From: Phyllobacteriaceae bacterium UBA1940
Lineage (GTDB): Bacteria; Pseudomonadota; Alphaproteobacteria; Rhizobiales; Rhizobiaceae
DNA: 9,249 nucleotides
Direction: 5' to 3'
Assembly (NCBI GenBank): GCA_002336975.1
Contig: DDFA01000010.1
Span: forward strand, 1 to 9,249
In this document: positions 1 through 7,684 of the stretch, piece after piece
How the letters are laid out: each line of letters opens with the position of its first letter
Position numbering within the stretch: position 1 is the first letter of the stretch
The notes under the pieces: generated by a model
What the model was told of the DNA's origin: nothing
Seen by the model: only the letters and a program-made list of their open reading frames with translations
Databases searched by the model: none
Position numbers and translations under genes: made by a program

Positions 1-987
1 GTTCTGGGTGTCTCCGAACGGAGTGCCATGGCGGTCAACGAGGCCGCGGATTTCGCGCTCTATCACGCCAAGGAGACCGGGCGCGGCGGCTTCGTGCGCT
101 ACTGGCCGGGAATCGGCACGCGGATCACGCGGCGCCGGGACGCGATACGCGATGTGGCCGATGCGCTCGCCGATGATCGCATGGAAACGCATTACCAACC
201 GATCGTCGGTCTCGATACGGGCGAGATTGTCGGGCTCGAGGCGCTCTGCCGCATGCGCACCGTGACGGGTGAACTCGTCAGTGCCCTAGCTTTTCGGGAA
301 GCGACCAGCGACGCCCACATCGCTGCGGAGCTTACGCAACGTGTTGCGGTGACGGTTGCGCGGGACATCGCCTTCTGGCGGGATCGGGGTCTGCTCGTCC
401 AGCAGGTCGGCCTCAATGTTTCGACCGCCGATTTCTATACGGGCAGCCTGGCTCAAAAACTCGAAGATGCCTTCGGTCGCGCTGGCGTCCCGCTCGGTGG
501 TTTGATCGTCGAAGTGAGCGAGGACGCATGTATCGGCCGAAGTGATCGCGTCGTAGCACGGGAGATAGAGGCATTGCGCGCCGCCGGCGTCCGCGTCGCG
601 CTCGATGACTTTGGGACCGGACATGCGTCGCTGACGCATCTGCTGAACGTCCCGGTCGACATCATCAAGATCGATCAGGCTTTCATTGGCCGTTTATGGC
701 CGGACGATCCAAGCATGGTGATCGTCGAGGGGCTCATCGATATCGCGCGGCAGCTCGGCATTGAGATTGTGGCTGAGGGGATCGAAACAGAAGTTCAGGC
801 GAGCCAGCTTTGGTCGATGGGCTGCAAAGTCGGGCAAGGCTTTGCGTTCGCCCGTGCGGCAGACCGCGACACGACGTCGGCCTTGCTACGTCGCCATGCG
901 AGCGGCCGTGAAGGTGCGACGCCGATCTTCGCCCAAAGTCCGATGGAGGGTTCGACCAGTCGTGTCCGAAGAGTGCGCAGCGCTTGA
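1..987 (+). CDS. GGDEF-EAL cyclic-di-GMP phosphodiesterase, 5'-truncated by the window edge
   Basis: This is the C-terminal 328 residues of a cyclic-di-GMP signalling protein. The frame is open back to base 1, and the first 34 residues end like a GGDEF domain (A-D-F-A-L-Y-x-A-K-x-x-G-R at residues 16-28), so the true start is upstream; the ATG at 28 lies inside that domain and is probably not a start. From about residue 65 there is a full EAL domain. It has the EAL signature (residues 80-82), N139 in LNVS, E171 in EVSE, DDFGTG (202-207), K223 in KID, E259 in AEGIET and Q279 in GQG. All the metal- and substrate-binding positions I can place are present, so hydrolysis of c-di-GMP to pGpG is expected. 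Whether the GGDEF half is active cannot be judged here. A short basic tail follows the domain. The gene converges on dnaE2 with 13 bp between stop codons and is probably unrelated to it in function. Confidence 0.93.
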   Translation, partial: VLGVSERSAMAVNEAADFALYHAKETGRGGFVRYWPGIGTRITRRRDAIRDVADALADDRMETHYQPIVGLDTGEIVGLEALCRMRTVTGELVSALAFREATSDAHIAAELTQRVAVTVARDIAFWRDRGLLVQQVGLNVSTADFYTGSLAQKLEDAFGRAGVPLGGLIVEVSEDACIGRSDRVVAREIEALRAAGVRVALDDFGTGHASLTHLLNVPVDIIKIDQAFIGRLWPDDPSMVIVEGLIDIARQLGIEIVAEGIETEVQASQLWSMGCKVGQGFAFARAADRDTTSALLRRHASGREGATPIFAQSPMEGSTSRVRRVRSA

Positions 988-1000
988 GCGCGGTGGCACC

Positions 1001-4000
1001 CTAGTGGAAATCGCGCGTTTTGACTTCGATAGTGTCGATGTGAAGGTCGGGGATATAAATATCGCGGGTTCGAAGCCCGTTTGGCGGTAGGCCGCGCGGG
1101 TCTGGGCTTGCCGAGCCGTGATGGAATTCGTCGCCGCGCCCATGTGGTAGTGGAAAGGCCGTGTCGCGCTCGCCGACGCTTGCCAGCTCAGCGGAAAGAT
1201 CTGTCAGACGCTGCGCAACGAGATGAACCACTTCGCCTTCGCGTTGAACGCGCCCGCGCACGGCGATCATGCCGACCGACAGGATGGTGCGGCGGTTCTG
1301 CTCGAAGACCTTGGGCCAGACCACGAGGTTGGCAATTCCGCTCTCGTCTTCGAGCGTGATGAACATGACGCCCTTGGCGCTGCCAGGCCGCTGTCTCACT
1401 AACACGATGCCGGCTGCCTCTAGCCATCGGCCGTCTTTGGCGTCCATCGCCTCTTGGAAAGTGACCATGCGGCGACGGCGCAGCTCCCGGCGCAGGAACG
1501 AGACCGGATGGTCCCGCAGCGACAGGCTGACATGTCGGTAGTCCTCTACGACTTCACCGCCCGCCGTCATGGGGCGCAGGATGACGGCCGGCTCGGCGAC
1601 CTCTGGCACGATCTCCGTCTCTCGGGCCGACGCGGCGGCGAAGAGCGGGAGCGGTTCATCGCGCAGAGCCTTGATCGCCCATAGCGCCTCGCGGCGTGCC
1701 AGGCCGAAGGGCGGTCGAAATCCGTCCGCTTCGGCGATTTGCGTGAGCGCCGCGACGGGGATGCCGGCACGGCGCCATAGATCGTCTACGGAGCCGAAGG
1801 GCTGATCCGCCCTGGCCGTGACGATCGCCGCGGCGTGGGCATTGGCGAGGCCTTTGACCATGCGCAGACCCAGGCGAATGGCGAATCGCTCTTCGCTACC
1901 GGCGGGCTCGAGCGTGCAGTCCCATCGGGATGCGTTGGCGCAGACCGGACGGATTTCGACGCCATGATCACGCGCGTCACGCACGATCTGCGCCGGCGCG
2001 TAGAAGCCCATGGGCTGACTGTTCAGCAGCGCGGCGCAGAACACTTCGGGATGCCAGCATTTGAGCCAGGCCGAGGCGTAGGCGATTAGCGCAAAAGAGG
2101 CTGCGTGGCTTTCCGGAAACCCGTAGCTGCCGAAGCCCTCCAATTGTTTGAAGGTCTGCTCGGCGAACGCCTGCTCGTAGCCGTTGGCCACCATGCCGGC
2201 GATCAGCTTATCGCGGAAATGCGAGACGCCGCCGGTGAACTTGAAAGTGGCCATCGACTTGCGGAGCATGTCGGCTTCGCCGGGAGTAAAGCCGGCGCAT
2301 TCGATCGCAACCCGCATCGCCTGCTCCTGGAAGAGCGGCACGCCGAGCGTCTTGCCGAGCACTTTCTCCAGCTCGGGCTTTGGGTAGTGGACGGGTTCAA
2401 GGCCCTCCCGGCGATGAAGATAGGGATGTACCATGTCACCCTGGATCGGACCGGGCCTGACGATCGCGACCTGTACGACGAGGTCGTAATAGGTGCGAGG
2501 CTTCAGACGCGGCAACATCGACATCTGCGCCCGGCTCTCGATCTGGAACGTGCCGAGCGTGTCCGCCTTGCGGATCATCGCGTAGGTGCGCGGGTCTTCA
2601 GCCGGGATGGAGGCAAGGTCGAGGTTGACGCCCTTATGCTCGGCCAGAAGGTCCAGTCCCTTCTTCATGCAGGTCAGCATCCCGAGCGCCAGGACGTCGA
2701 CCTTCATGAATTTCAGGGCGTCGATATCGTCCTTGTCCCACTCGATGACCTGCCGGTCCTTCATAGCGGCGGGCTCGATCGGCACGAGGTCGTCGAGCCT
2801 GTCATGGGTCAGGACGAAACCGCCGGGATGCTGGCTCAGATGGCGCGGCGCGCCCATGAGCTGCCGGGCGAGATCGAGCGTCAGGCGAAGCCTGCGATCG
2901 GCGAGATTGAGATTCAGTTCCTCGACGTGCTTCTGTTCGACGCCTTCCTCCGACCAGGCCCAGACCTGTGACGACAAAGTCCCGATCAGGTCTTCAGGGA
3001 GGCCGAGCGCCTTGCCGACATCGCGCAGCGCGCCCTTGGTGCGGTAGCGAATGACGGTCGAGCAGAGAGCGGCATGGTCGCGGCCGTAGGCGTCGAACAC
3101 CCACTGCATGACGATTTCTCGCCGCTCATGCTCGAAATCGACATCGATATCGGGCGGCTCTCGGCGTTCCTCGGACACGAACCGCTCGAAGAGAAGATCG
3201 TTGCGACCGGGATCGATCGACGTGATGCCAAGGACATAGCAGACGGCGGAGTTGGCAGCCGATCCGCGCCCTTGGCAAAGGATGTCCTTCGAGCGGGCGA
3301 AGCGAACGATCGAATTCACGGTCAGGAAATATGGCGCATAGTCGAGCTTCTCGATGAGCCGCAGCTCATGTTGAAGCGCGGTGGTCACGCTATCGGGCAC
3401 GCCTTCCGGGTAACGCTCGGCTGCGCCTTCCCAGGTGAGCTTCGCCAGCGTCTCCTGCGGCGTAAGGGCCGGATCGTCGCGTTCTTCCGGATATTGGTAG
3501 GCCAGCTCGTCGAGATTGAAGCGGCAGCGGTCGGCGATTTGCAGGCCTCGGGCAAGCGCCTCGGGGTAGCGGCTGAAGAGGCGGTGCATCTCCTCGGGCG
3601 GCTTTATGTATCGATCGGCGTGACGCTCCCGGCGGTCGCCGATCGTATCGATCGTGACGTTGTGCCGGATGCATGAGACGACGTCCTGAAGGATGCGGCG
3701 GGCGGGTTCGTGGAAGAGGACGTCGTTCGTCACCACGGTCGCGACCCGCATCTTGGTGGCGAGGTTCGACAGCTCGTGAAGGCGAAGCTGGTCGTTGGGC
3801 CGGCGACGCAGTGTCAGAGCCAGATACGCCCGATCGCCGAACGCATCGCGCAGTCGGCGCAGACGAAGGCCGCATTGGTCATCCGCGAGATCCGGCACGA
3901 AGACGGCGATAAATCCTTCGCCGTAAGCGACGAGGTCCTGCCATTCGAGCACGCACCTTGCCTTTCCGCCGCGCCGCTTGCCGAGCGACAGTAGGCGGCA

Positions 4001-4273
4001 GAGACGGGAATAGGCAGGTCGGTCGGTCGGATAGACCAGCACAGACATACCGTCGGCGAGGTCGAGGCGGCAGCCGACAATCAGGCGGACGCCTGTGGTC
4101 TTCGCCGCCTCGTGGGCCCGGACGATGCCGGCGAGCGAATTCCGGTCCACCACGGCCAGCGCTTCGATCCCGGCGAACGCCGCCTGGGCGAACAGCTCCT
4201 CACAGGACGACGCCCCCCGCAGAAAGCTGAAATGCGAGGTGACCTGAAGCTCGGCGTAGCGGGGCTCGCTCAT
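1001..4273 (-). CDS. dnaE2: Error-prone DNA polymerase DnaE2 (ImuC), C-family
   Basis: This 1090-residue protein is the lesion-bypass paralogue of the replicative polymerase alpha subunit and is about the usual length for the family. It begins with a PHP domain ([16 protein letters not shown] at 7-22). The polymerase core contains QGRGSAANS (334-342), the catalytic acidic cluster PDIDVDF (374-380, with D375 and D377), and a third likely catalytic aspartate in [10 protein letters not shown] (D526). A helix-hairpin-helix region follows, then an OB-fold near 952-1028 ([19 protein letters not shown]). It ends in RDFH, the usual DnaE2 C-terminus. The catalytic residues I can place are intact. The ATG (4273-4271) overlaps the imuB TGA as ATGA, and a GGAG motif lies seven bases upstream inside imuB, so translational coupling is likely. 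In the known system DnaE2 acts with ImuA and ImuB at the beta clamp to synthesise past DNA damage, causing induced mutations. Confidence 0.97.
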   Translation of the reverse strand: MSEPRYAELQVTSHFSFLRGASSCEELFAQAAFAGIEALAVVDRNSLAGIVRAHEAAKTTGVRLIVGCRLDLADGMSVLVYPTDRPAYSRLCRLLSLGKRRGGKARCVLEWQDLVAYGEGFIAVFVPDLADDQCGLRLRRLRDAFGDRAYLALTLRRRPNDQLRLHELSNLATKMRVATVVTNDVLFHEPARRILQDVVSCIRHNVTIDTIGDRRERHADRYIKPPEEMHRLFSRYPEALARGLQIADRCRFNLDELAYQYPEERDDPALTPQETLAKLTWEGAAERYPEGVPDSVTTALQHELRLIEKLDYAPYFLTVNSIVRFARSKDILCQGRGSAANSAVCYVLGITSIDPGRNDLLFERFVSEERREPPDIDVDFEHERREIVMQWVFDAYGRDHAALCSTVIRYRTKGALRDVGKALGLPEDLIGTLSSQVWAWSEEGVEQKHVEELNLNLADRRLRLTLDLARQLMGAPRHLSQHPGGFVLTHDRLDDLVPIEPAAMKDRQVIEWDKDDIDALKFMKVDVLALGMLTCMKKGLDLLAEHKGVNLDLASIPAEDPRTYAMIRKADTLGTFQIESRAQMSMLPRLKPRTYYDLVVQVAIVRPGPIQGDMVHPYLHRREGLEPVHYPKPELEKVLGKTLGVPLFQEQAMRVAIECAGFTPGEADMLRKSMATFKFTGGVSHFRDKLIAGMVANGYEQAFAEQTFKQLEGFGSYGFPESHAASFALIAYASAWLKCWHPEVFCAALLNSQPMGFYAPAQIVRDARDHGVEIRPVCANASRWDCTLEPAGSEERFAIRLGLRMVKGLANAHAAAIVTARADQPFGSVDDLWRRAGIPVAALTQIAEADGFRPPFGLARREALWAIKALRDEPLPLFAAASARETEIVPEVAEPAVILRPMTAGGEVVEDYRHVSLSLRDHPVSFLRRELRRRRMVTFQEAMDAKDGRWLEAAGIVLVRQRPGSAKGVMFITLEDESGIANLVVWPKVFEQNRRTILSVGMIAVRGRVQREGEVVHLVAQRLTDLSAELASVGERDTAFPLPHGRGDEFHHGSASPDPRGLPPNGLRTRDIYIPDLHIDTIEVKTRDFH

Positions 4274-5790
4274 CCGAAGACTCCGTGGATGAACCAGCGG
4301 TGCGAGCCTGTGGCGGTGTCCTCGCCGTCGCCGGCGCGGAACAGCCAGTAGCGTTCGCCGGCGTCGTCCTCAACCCGGAAGTAGTCGCGGACGGCGGCCA
4401 GCTCGGCGTCACGCTTCCACCATTCGCCGAACACGCGCTCCGGGCCGTCGCCGCGTCGAAGGCGGCGGCGGATTCCGCGCCAGGTGAACGAGACCGGCGG
4501 ATGATCAGGGAGCAACGCGACGGTCTCGACCGGCTCGGGCGTCGGCAGTAGGCGCGAGGGCCTCGGCCAATGGCCGGGCCAGCCCACTCCCGTATCGGCC
4601 GCCATCGCCGGGATACGACAGACAGACCGCTCCGGAACGTCGCTGGCGACAGGGGCAAGCCGATAGAGGGCACGTTCGCCAACGCGGTTCATCAGGGTGT
4701 CAATGAGATCGGAGACGTCGGGGGCGCTCTCCTCAACCAAAGAACTGACGATCTGTCTGCGCTCAAGCGGTTCGGCGACGCTGGCGGCGAGGGTCATCAC
4801 CTCGATGCCGAAGCCGGGCGAGATGGTCTCGATCTTGTCGCACAGGAGGCGCGTCAGCCGCTTCGCGTCGCGGACCGGTGTGGCCATGCCGACCCGCACG
4901 GCCTGGGCCCGGCTGTCGACGCGGTGGCAGATGAGATCGAGCCTGCGTGCGCCGAGGCCGCCTTCCTCCAGTCGCTCGCAAAGCTGGTTGACGAGCTTGC
5001 CGATGTAGCGGGCGATGGTCTCGGCCGCGCCGATCGGTTCAGCGAAGGCGCGGCGCACCTCGATGAGATCGGCAGGCCGGACCGGCTCGATGAGTTCGGC
5101 CGCAGTGCCCAAGGCCTGGTCTAAGCGTCGGCCGAGTTCCGGGCCGAAGCGCAAGGTGAGCGGTGCGCGCGGCTGCGCCAGAAGATCGCCGACCGTTCTG
5201 AAGCCGAGTGCGCGCAACGCCGCAGTGGTCGCGGCTGGAATGCGCAACGCCTCAAGCGGTAACCGCTCCAAGACGGATGGGCCGTGACCCTCCGGCGCGA
5301 TGACGGCAGGCTGCGCCACGAACCGGGCCAGCGCATGGGCTGCTCCCCATGTGTCGGCGATCGCGCCTCTAGCGGTGATCCCGGACATGGCGAGGCGCCC
5401 GATCAAGCCCTCCAGCATGACGGCTTCGCCGCCGTGGAGGTGATCAGCGCCTGTCGAGTCGATGATGAGGCCGTCAGGCGGGTCTGGAGCCACGATAGGC
5501 GCATAGCGGAGGAGCCACACCGCGAGGCGCTCAAGGGCCTCGTCGTCGGCTACTGGCTGGGCATCCTGCACGATAAGAGCCGGCACCAGGACCTGTGCCT
5601 TAGTGACGGGCATGCCGGCGCGCAGTCCGGCGGCCTGGGCCGCAGCATCCGCCGCCAGCACCACCCGCCTGTTCCCGTCGCGGCCAATCAGGACGAGCGG
5701 CGCCTCAGCCGGAGGCGCCGCGTCGCCAGCCTTCCGCCGAAGCCGGTCTGTGGACCAGTTCGGCAGGAAGAGCGAGACGACCCGTGTCAT
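4270..5790 (-). CDS. imuB: ImuB, catalytically dead Y-family polymerase-like mutasome subunit
   Basis: The 506-residue product resembles Y-family (DinB/UmuC) polymerases but lacks their active site. The N-terminal motif that normally carries the first metal-binding aspartate reads [16 protein letters not shown] (residues 4-19), and the second acidic motif is [14 protein letters not shown] (109-122), the form typical of ImuB. Helix-hairpin-helix and little-finger-like regions follow, and the protein ends in RWFIHGVFG (498-506), a hallmark of the family. In studied systems ImuB is the adaptor that binds the beta clamp and recruits DnaE2. The usual clamp-binding position may be RRQIVSSL (344-351), a weak match. 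I chose the ATG at 5790 because GGAGG (5797-5801) sits six bases before it and homologues start with MxRVVSL. An ATG 19 codons upstream (5847) is possible but lies deeper in imuA. The gene overlaps imuA by 86 bp and dnaE2 by 4 bp. Confidence 0.95.
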   Translation of the reverse strand: MTRVVSLFLPNWSTDRLRRKAGDAAPPAEAPLVLIGRDGNRRVVLAADAAAQAAGLRAGMPVTKAQVLVPALIVQDAQPVADDEALERLAVWLLRYAPIVAPDPPDGLIIDSTGADHLHGGEAVMLEGLIGRLAMSGITARGAIADTWGAAHALARFVAQPAVIAPEGHGPSVLERLPLEALRIPAATTAALRALGFRTVGDLLAQPRAPLTLRFGPELGRRLDQALGTAAELIEPVRPADLIEVRRAFAEPIGAAETIARYIGKLVNQLCERLEEGGLGARRLDLICHRVDSRAQAVRVGMATPVRDAKRLTRLLCDKIETISPGFGIEVMTLAASVAEPLERRQIVSSLVEESAPDVSDLIDTLMNRVGERALYRLAPVASDVPERSVCRIPAMAADTGVGWPGHWPRPSRLLPTPEPVETVALLPDHPPVSFTWRGIRRRLRRGDGPERVFGEWWKRDAELAAVRDYFRVEDDAGERYWLFRAGDGEDTATGSHRWFIHGVFG

Positions 5791-6457
5791 CGCACGCCTC
5801 CAACTCGAAATCTGCACTTTCGCCCGCTCGGGCGCGGATGAGTTCAACCAACCAGCGTGCGCGGCCCACGCCGGGAACGGGTAGCGGCGTTGAGGGCATT
5901 ACGGAGACGCGCCAGCGCGTCATCGCAGATGTCGGTTGGCCGAAATCCGTCGCCTCTGTCTGTCGCCGCCAGCGCCGCAAGGCGATCCCGAGCGAGCCGG
6001 CGCCTTCGGCCGCCAGTTGCAGGCGTCTTGATGCTGTCATCGAAAGGCGGGCGACCTCGCCGATGACGGCCCCGAGGCCGCCGTGGCGCAATCCTTCTTC
6101 CATGCAGGCGAGGACGGTCTTGTCGTCGCCGGCTTCGAGGTAGATCACGCGGTCGCTCGCGAGGCCTGCCTGGGCAATGGCGGGCGCGAATAGGTCGGCG
6201 CGCGTGATGCACCAGAGGATTTTGCCTTTGGTGCGGGCGGCGAGGCCCGCGCTGAAGGAAGCCGCTGCGGCTCCGTCGACCGCTCCGTTGCCGCCGCCGG
6301 CTATTTCATGCAGCGCGCCGAGGGCAAGGCCGCCGCCGGGGAGTCGCGAATCCACCTCGGTGATTCCGAAAGGAAGGACCGATTTGGCGCGCCGGCTTCG
6401 GCCTTCGATCTTCTCGATCTGCGCGCGCAGGGACTCTATGGCGGGCTCGGGCCGCAA
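5705..6457 (-). CDS. imuA: ImuA, RecA/SulA-like mutasome accessory protein
   Basis: This 250-residue protein is the first gene of the SOS mutagenesis cassette. It has the ImuA layout: an N-terminal helix (IESLRAQIEKIEG, 7-19), then LPFGITEVDSRLPGGGLALGALHEIAG (28-54), where a RecA-like P-loop would be expected. The following GGGNGAVDGAA lacks the GK[ST] of a Walker A motif, so ATP binding by that loop is unlikely. ILWCITRADLFAPAIAQAGL (80-99) and the tail [20 protein letters not shown] (215-234) are also family-like. The start is inferred to be TTG at 6457-6455: no in-frame ATG precedes the conserved region, and GGAGGT lies 11 bases upstream. The last 86 bp overlap imuB in another frame, suggesting coupled translation. 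In known systems ImuA helps the ImuB-DnaE2 complex; recent work relates it to RecA, though its exact task is unclear. An SOS box upstream indicates LexA control. Confidence 0.92.
   Translation of the reverse strand: MRPEPAIESLRAQIEKIEGRSRRAKSVLPFGITEVDSRLPGGGLALGALHEIAGGGNGAVDGAAAASFSAGLAARTKGKILWCITRADLFAPAIAQAGLASDRVIYLEAGDDKTVLACMEEGLRHGGLGAVIGEVARLSMTASRRLQLAAEGAGSLGIALRRWRRQTEATDFGQPTSAMTRWRVSVMPSTPLPVPGVGRARWLVELIRARAGESADFELEACDDTGRLALPAELVHRPASAEGWRRGASG
5797..5801 (-). promoter_or_regulatory. Ribosome binding site of imuB
   Basis: GGAGG on the minus strand lies six bases before the ATG at 5790. It decides the imuB start in favour of this ATG over the upstream one at 5847. It lies inside the imuA coding sequence. 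Confidence 0.75.
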
Positions 6458-6468
6458 GTGCGTTCTTG

Positions 6469-6474
6469 ACCTCC
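6469..6474 (-). promoter_or_regulatory. Ribosome binding site of imuA (TTG start)
   Basis: GGAGGT on the minus strand is a near-perfect Shine-Dalgarno sequence, 11 bases before the TTG at 6457. The spacing is a little long, but there is no in-frame ATG or GTG close by. An out-of-frame ATG at 6490 lies upstream of this site and cannot use it. Confidence 0.6.
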
Positions 6475-6491
6475 GAAGGCGGCGTAGTCAT

Positions 6492-6506
6492 GTTCGCGAT
6501 TTGTTC
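6492..6506 (-). promoter_or_regulatory. LexA (SOS) box of imuA-imuB-dnaE2
   Basis: The plus strand shows GTTC, seven bases (GCGATTT), then GTTC; read on the gene's strand this is GAAC-N7-GAAC. GTTC-N7-GTTC is the direct-repeat LexA site established for Alphaproteobacteria, unlike the CTGT-N8-ACAG of E. coli. Both half-sites are perfect. The box ends 34 bases before the imuA TTG and covers the expected -10 position, so bound LexA would block RNA polymerase. This supports damage-induced expression of the whole cassette. Confidence 0.88.
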
Positions 6507-6529
6507 TGATTTTCGGGTCATAGAGTCAA
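6501..6529 (-). promoter_or_regulatory. Predicted imuA promoter
   Basis: On the minus strand TTGACT (6529-6524) is a good -35 hexamer. After a 17-base spacer comes GAACAA (6506-6501), a poor -10 that coincides with the first LexA half-site. Transcription would start near 6494, giving a leader of roughly 37 bases before the TTG. The -35 is convincing; the -10 is inferred from spacing. Confidence 0.5.
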
Positions 6530-6547
6530 GAATGATTCTGCGGCCTT

Positions 6548-6581
6548 GCCGCTGCGGCGATAACTCGAAGCGGAATTTCCG
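6548..6581. repeat. Two 11-bp palindromes between the toxin gene and the imuA promoter
   Basis: GCCGC-T-GCGGC (6548-6558) and CGGAA-T-TTCCG (6571-6581) are each perfect 5-bp inverted repeats around one central base. They lie between the vapC stop (6597) and the imuA -35 (6529). Neither is followed by a T-run, so they do not look like an intrinsic terminator; read-through from vapC into imuA is therefore possible. They could be protein-binding sites or chance in GC-rich DNA. Confidence 0.3.
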
Positions 6582-6596
6582 AGCCCTGCGGGGGGA

Positions 6597-7175
6597 TCAG
6601 GCCAGGTGCGCTTTGCGGCGCCGCAGGACGGGAGCGAACTCGGCCAGCCCCTGCGCTTCGAGAATGTCTATGAATTCCGCAACGGATGGCGTCGTGCGTC
6701 TGAGGTTTTCGCGCGCCCGCGCGATACTGCTTAGAAGGGCTTTCGGATAGGCTCGGTGCAAGGCCGAAAGGAAGGCGTCGGGCGACATAGCGGCGATTCC
6801 GTGAGGGGTGATCTGCGAAGCGGGAAAATCCTTCAGGTTCCAAGTGACGATCGTCTCGGCACCGCCAGCGATCGCGGCCGCCAGCACATGCCGGTCATCC
6901 GGATCGGGCAAGGAAAGGCTCGGAATCAGGCTCCGATGGTTGGCGACATTGGCGTCAGGCAGGACGGCTTTCATCATGTCGCGGGTGGTCTCGAAGCGCG
7001 CGACCGGTGTGCTGGGAGAATTGGCGGCGAGATTGCGTATCCATTCCGCGTGAATGTCGTTGGTCCAGCGCGCGGCGACTAAGCCATCGAAGGCGCACTG
7101 GATCAGCACATTGCGCAGATGGAAGGGATAGAGGACGCAGGCGTCGTAGACCGCGATGGGCGGTCTAGAGGCCAT
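6597..7175 (-). CDS. vapC: VapC50-type PIN-domain ribonuclease toxin
   Basis: The 192-residue protein has a PIN domain (PIN_3 type) over about residues 5-120. The acidic residues expected to hold the catalytic metal are D11 in VYDACVLYP, E44 in IHAEWIRNL, an aspartate of LPDPDDRHVLAA (91-94), and D116 in TWNLKDFP. The remaining C-terminal part (about 130-185, SPDAFLSALHRAYP onward) resembles the C-terminal domain of VapC50-like proteins and makes it longer than a minimal VapC of about 130 residues. Such toxins are metal-dependent RNases that stop translation until the antitoxin restrains them; the RNA target here is unknown. I chose ATG at 7175, which overlaps the antitoxin stop by 11 bp; a TTG four codons upstream (7187) is an alternative. 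The gene lies just downstream of its antitoxin, as expected for coupled expression. Confidence 0.82.
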   Translation of the reverse strand: MASRPPIAVYDACVLYPFHLRNVLIQCAFDGLVAARWTNDIHAEWIRNLAANSPSTPVARFETTRDMMKAVLPDANVANHRSLIPSLSLPDPDDRHVLAAAIAGGAETIVTWNLKDFPASQITPHGIAAMSPDAFLSALHRAYPKALLSSIARARENLRRTTPSVAEFIDILEAQGLAEFAPVLRRRKAHLA

Positions 7176-7611
7176 GGTTGACGACAAGATCCTCTGTGTC
7201 CTCGGCCAGGACGTCCATCGCCTTCTGGCGAGCGTCCAGCGTCTCCTTCAAGGCCAGCACGTCCTTCAGCGATGCCCGGCGGTGCTTTCCGACGTAGCGG
7301 AACGGCAGATCGCCGATGTCCATGCGATGGACGACGAGCGGACGCGAGATGCCCAGGATCACCGATGCGTCGGTCGGGCTCAGCTCCTGATCTTCCGTGA
7401 GCACGGCGACCCTCTCGCCGTTCAGCAGGCGAGACAGCAGCGTCTCGACGGCGCTGATGGCGGCCGGCGGAAGGGACAGGGTCTGCTCCCGTCCATCGCG
7501 ACGCCGCACATGCAGCTCCACGTGATCGCCCTCTGCCAAGGTTGGCAGAGGCGTCACAGTCTTGCGGTCGCGGTCGGACAGACCGGCGAACTGCACCACT
7601 TGGCTGGCCAT
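7165..7611 (-). CDS. vapB: VapB50-type antitoxin with excisionase/MerR-like helix-turn-helix
   Basis: This 148-residue protein has an uncharacterised N-terminal half (VELHVRRRDGREQTLSLPP at 31-49 looks like beta strands). A DNA-binding domain follows at about 77-122: ELSPTDASVILGISRPLVVHR, then LPFRYVGKHRRASLKDV. This is the HTH_17/excisionase fold, in which the winged segment ends in a basic hairpin. Alone it would be annotated as an excisionase, and the integrase next door makes that tempting. However, the overlapping PIN toxin gene matches the VapB50-VapC50 arrangement known from Mycobacterium tuberculosis, where the antitoxin was first labelled a possible excisionase. It should neutralise the toxin and repress its own promoter. 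The ATG at 7611 has AGGAG eight bases upstream (7624-7620) and a promoter just beyond. An in-frame ATG at 7676 would add 22 residues but lies upstream of the predicted -35. Confidence 0.8.
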   Translation of the reverse strand: MASQVVQFAGLSDRDRKTVTPLPTLAEGDHVELHVRRRDGREQTLSLPPAAISAVETLLSRLLNGERVAVLTEDQELSPTDASVILGISRPLVVHRMDIGDLPFRYVGKHRRASLKDVLALKETLDARQKAMDVLAEDTEDLVVNHGL

Positions 7612-7632
7612 GATCGTGTCTCCTGACCAGCC

Positions 7633-7661
7633 AATATAAGGGTTGCGGGGCTTAACTGCAA
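7633..7661 (-). promoter_or_regulatory. Predicted vapBC promoter with repeat operator candidate
   Basis: On the minus strand, -35 TTGCAG (7661-7656) and -10 TATATT (7638-7633) are separated by exactly 17 bases, a strong sigma-70-like match in GC-rich surroundings. Transcription would start near 7626, giving a short leader before the ATG at 7611. Two copies of CAGTTA (7667-7662 and 7658-7653, nine bases apart) overlap the -35 and are candidate operator half-sites for the antitoxin. A weak GGGGTTT/AAGCCCC stem spans the same stretch. Confidence 0.62.
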
Positions 7662-7684
7662 TAACTGAAACCCCCATCGCGCGA

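Noticed and set aside
1064..1080. A tRNA T-arm look-alike: 5-bp stem (GCGGG/CCCGT, one G-U pair) around TTCGAAG, possibly a tRNA-derived attachment core
   Set aside because: No matching acceptor strand, anticodon arm or D-arm lies upstream, and the stretch is inside the dnaE2 reading frame, which continues into the conserved C-terminus ending RDFH. Palindromic TTCGAA in GC-rich coding DNA explains it. A matching repeat beyond 9249 would reopen the question.
2105..2971. A 288-codon open frame on the plus strand
   Set aside because: It lies wholly antisense to the dnaE2 polymerase core and is a by-product of GC-rich codon use. It shows no recognisable domain.
3074..3676. A 200-codon open frame on the plus strand
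   Set aside because: It is antisense to the conserved PHP and palm region of dnaE2, with no family-like motif.
5284..5841. A 185-codon open frame on the plus strand
   Set aside because: It is antisense to the N-terminal part of imuB and the end of imuA, both clearly real. Its composition is rich in Arg and His, as expected for a shadow frame.
6306..6521. A 71-codon minus-strand frame starting upstream of the SOS box and overlapping imuA
   Set aside because: Its Arg-rich sequence matches a shifted reading of imuA, and its first ATG lies upstream of the predicted transcript start. The internal ATG at 6490 is discussed as a finding, but the ORF is not annotated as a gene.
7640..7676. GGGGTTT/AAGCCCC stem considered as a terminator for the integrase
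   Set aside because: The loop is 14 bases, one pair is G-U, and no T-run follows on the minus strand. It coincides with a good promoter, which is the better reading.
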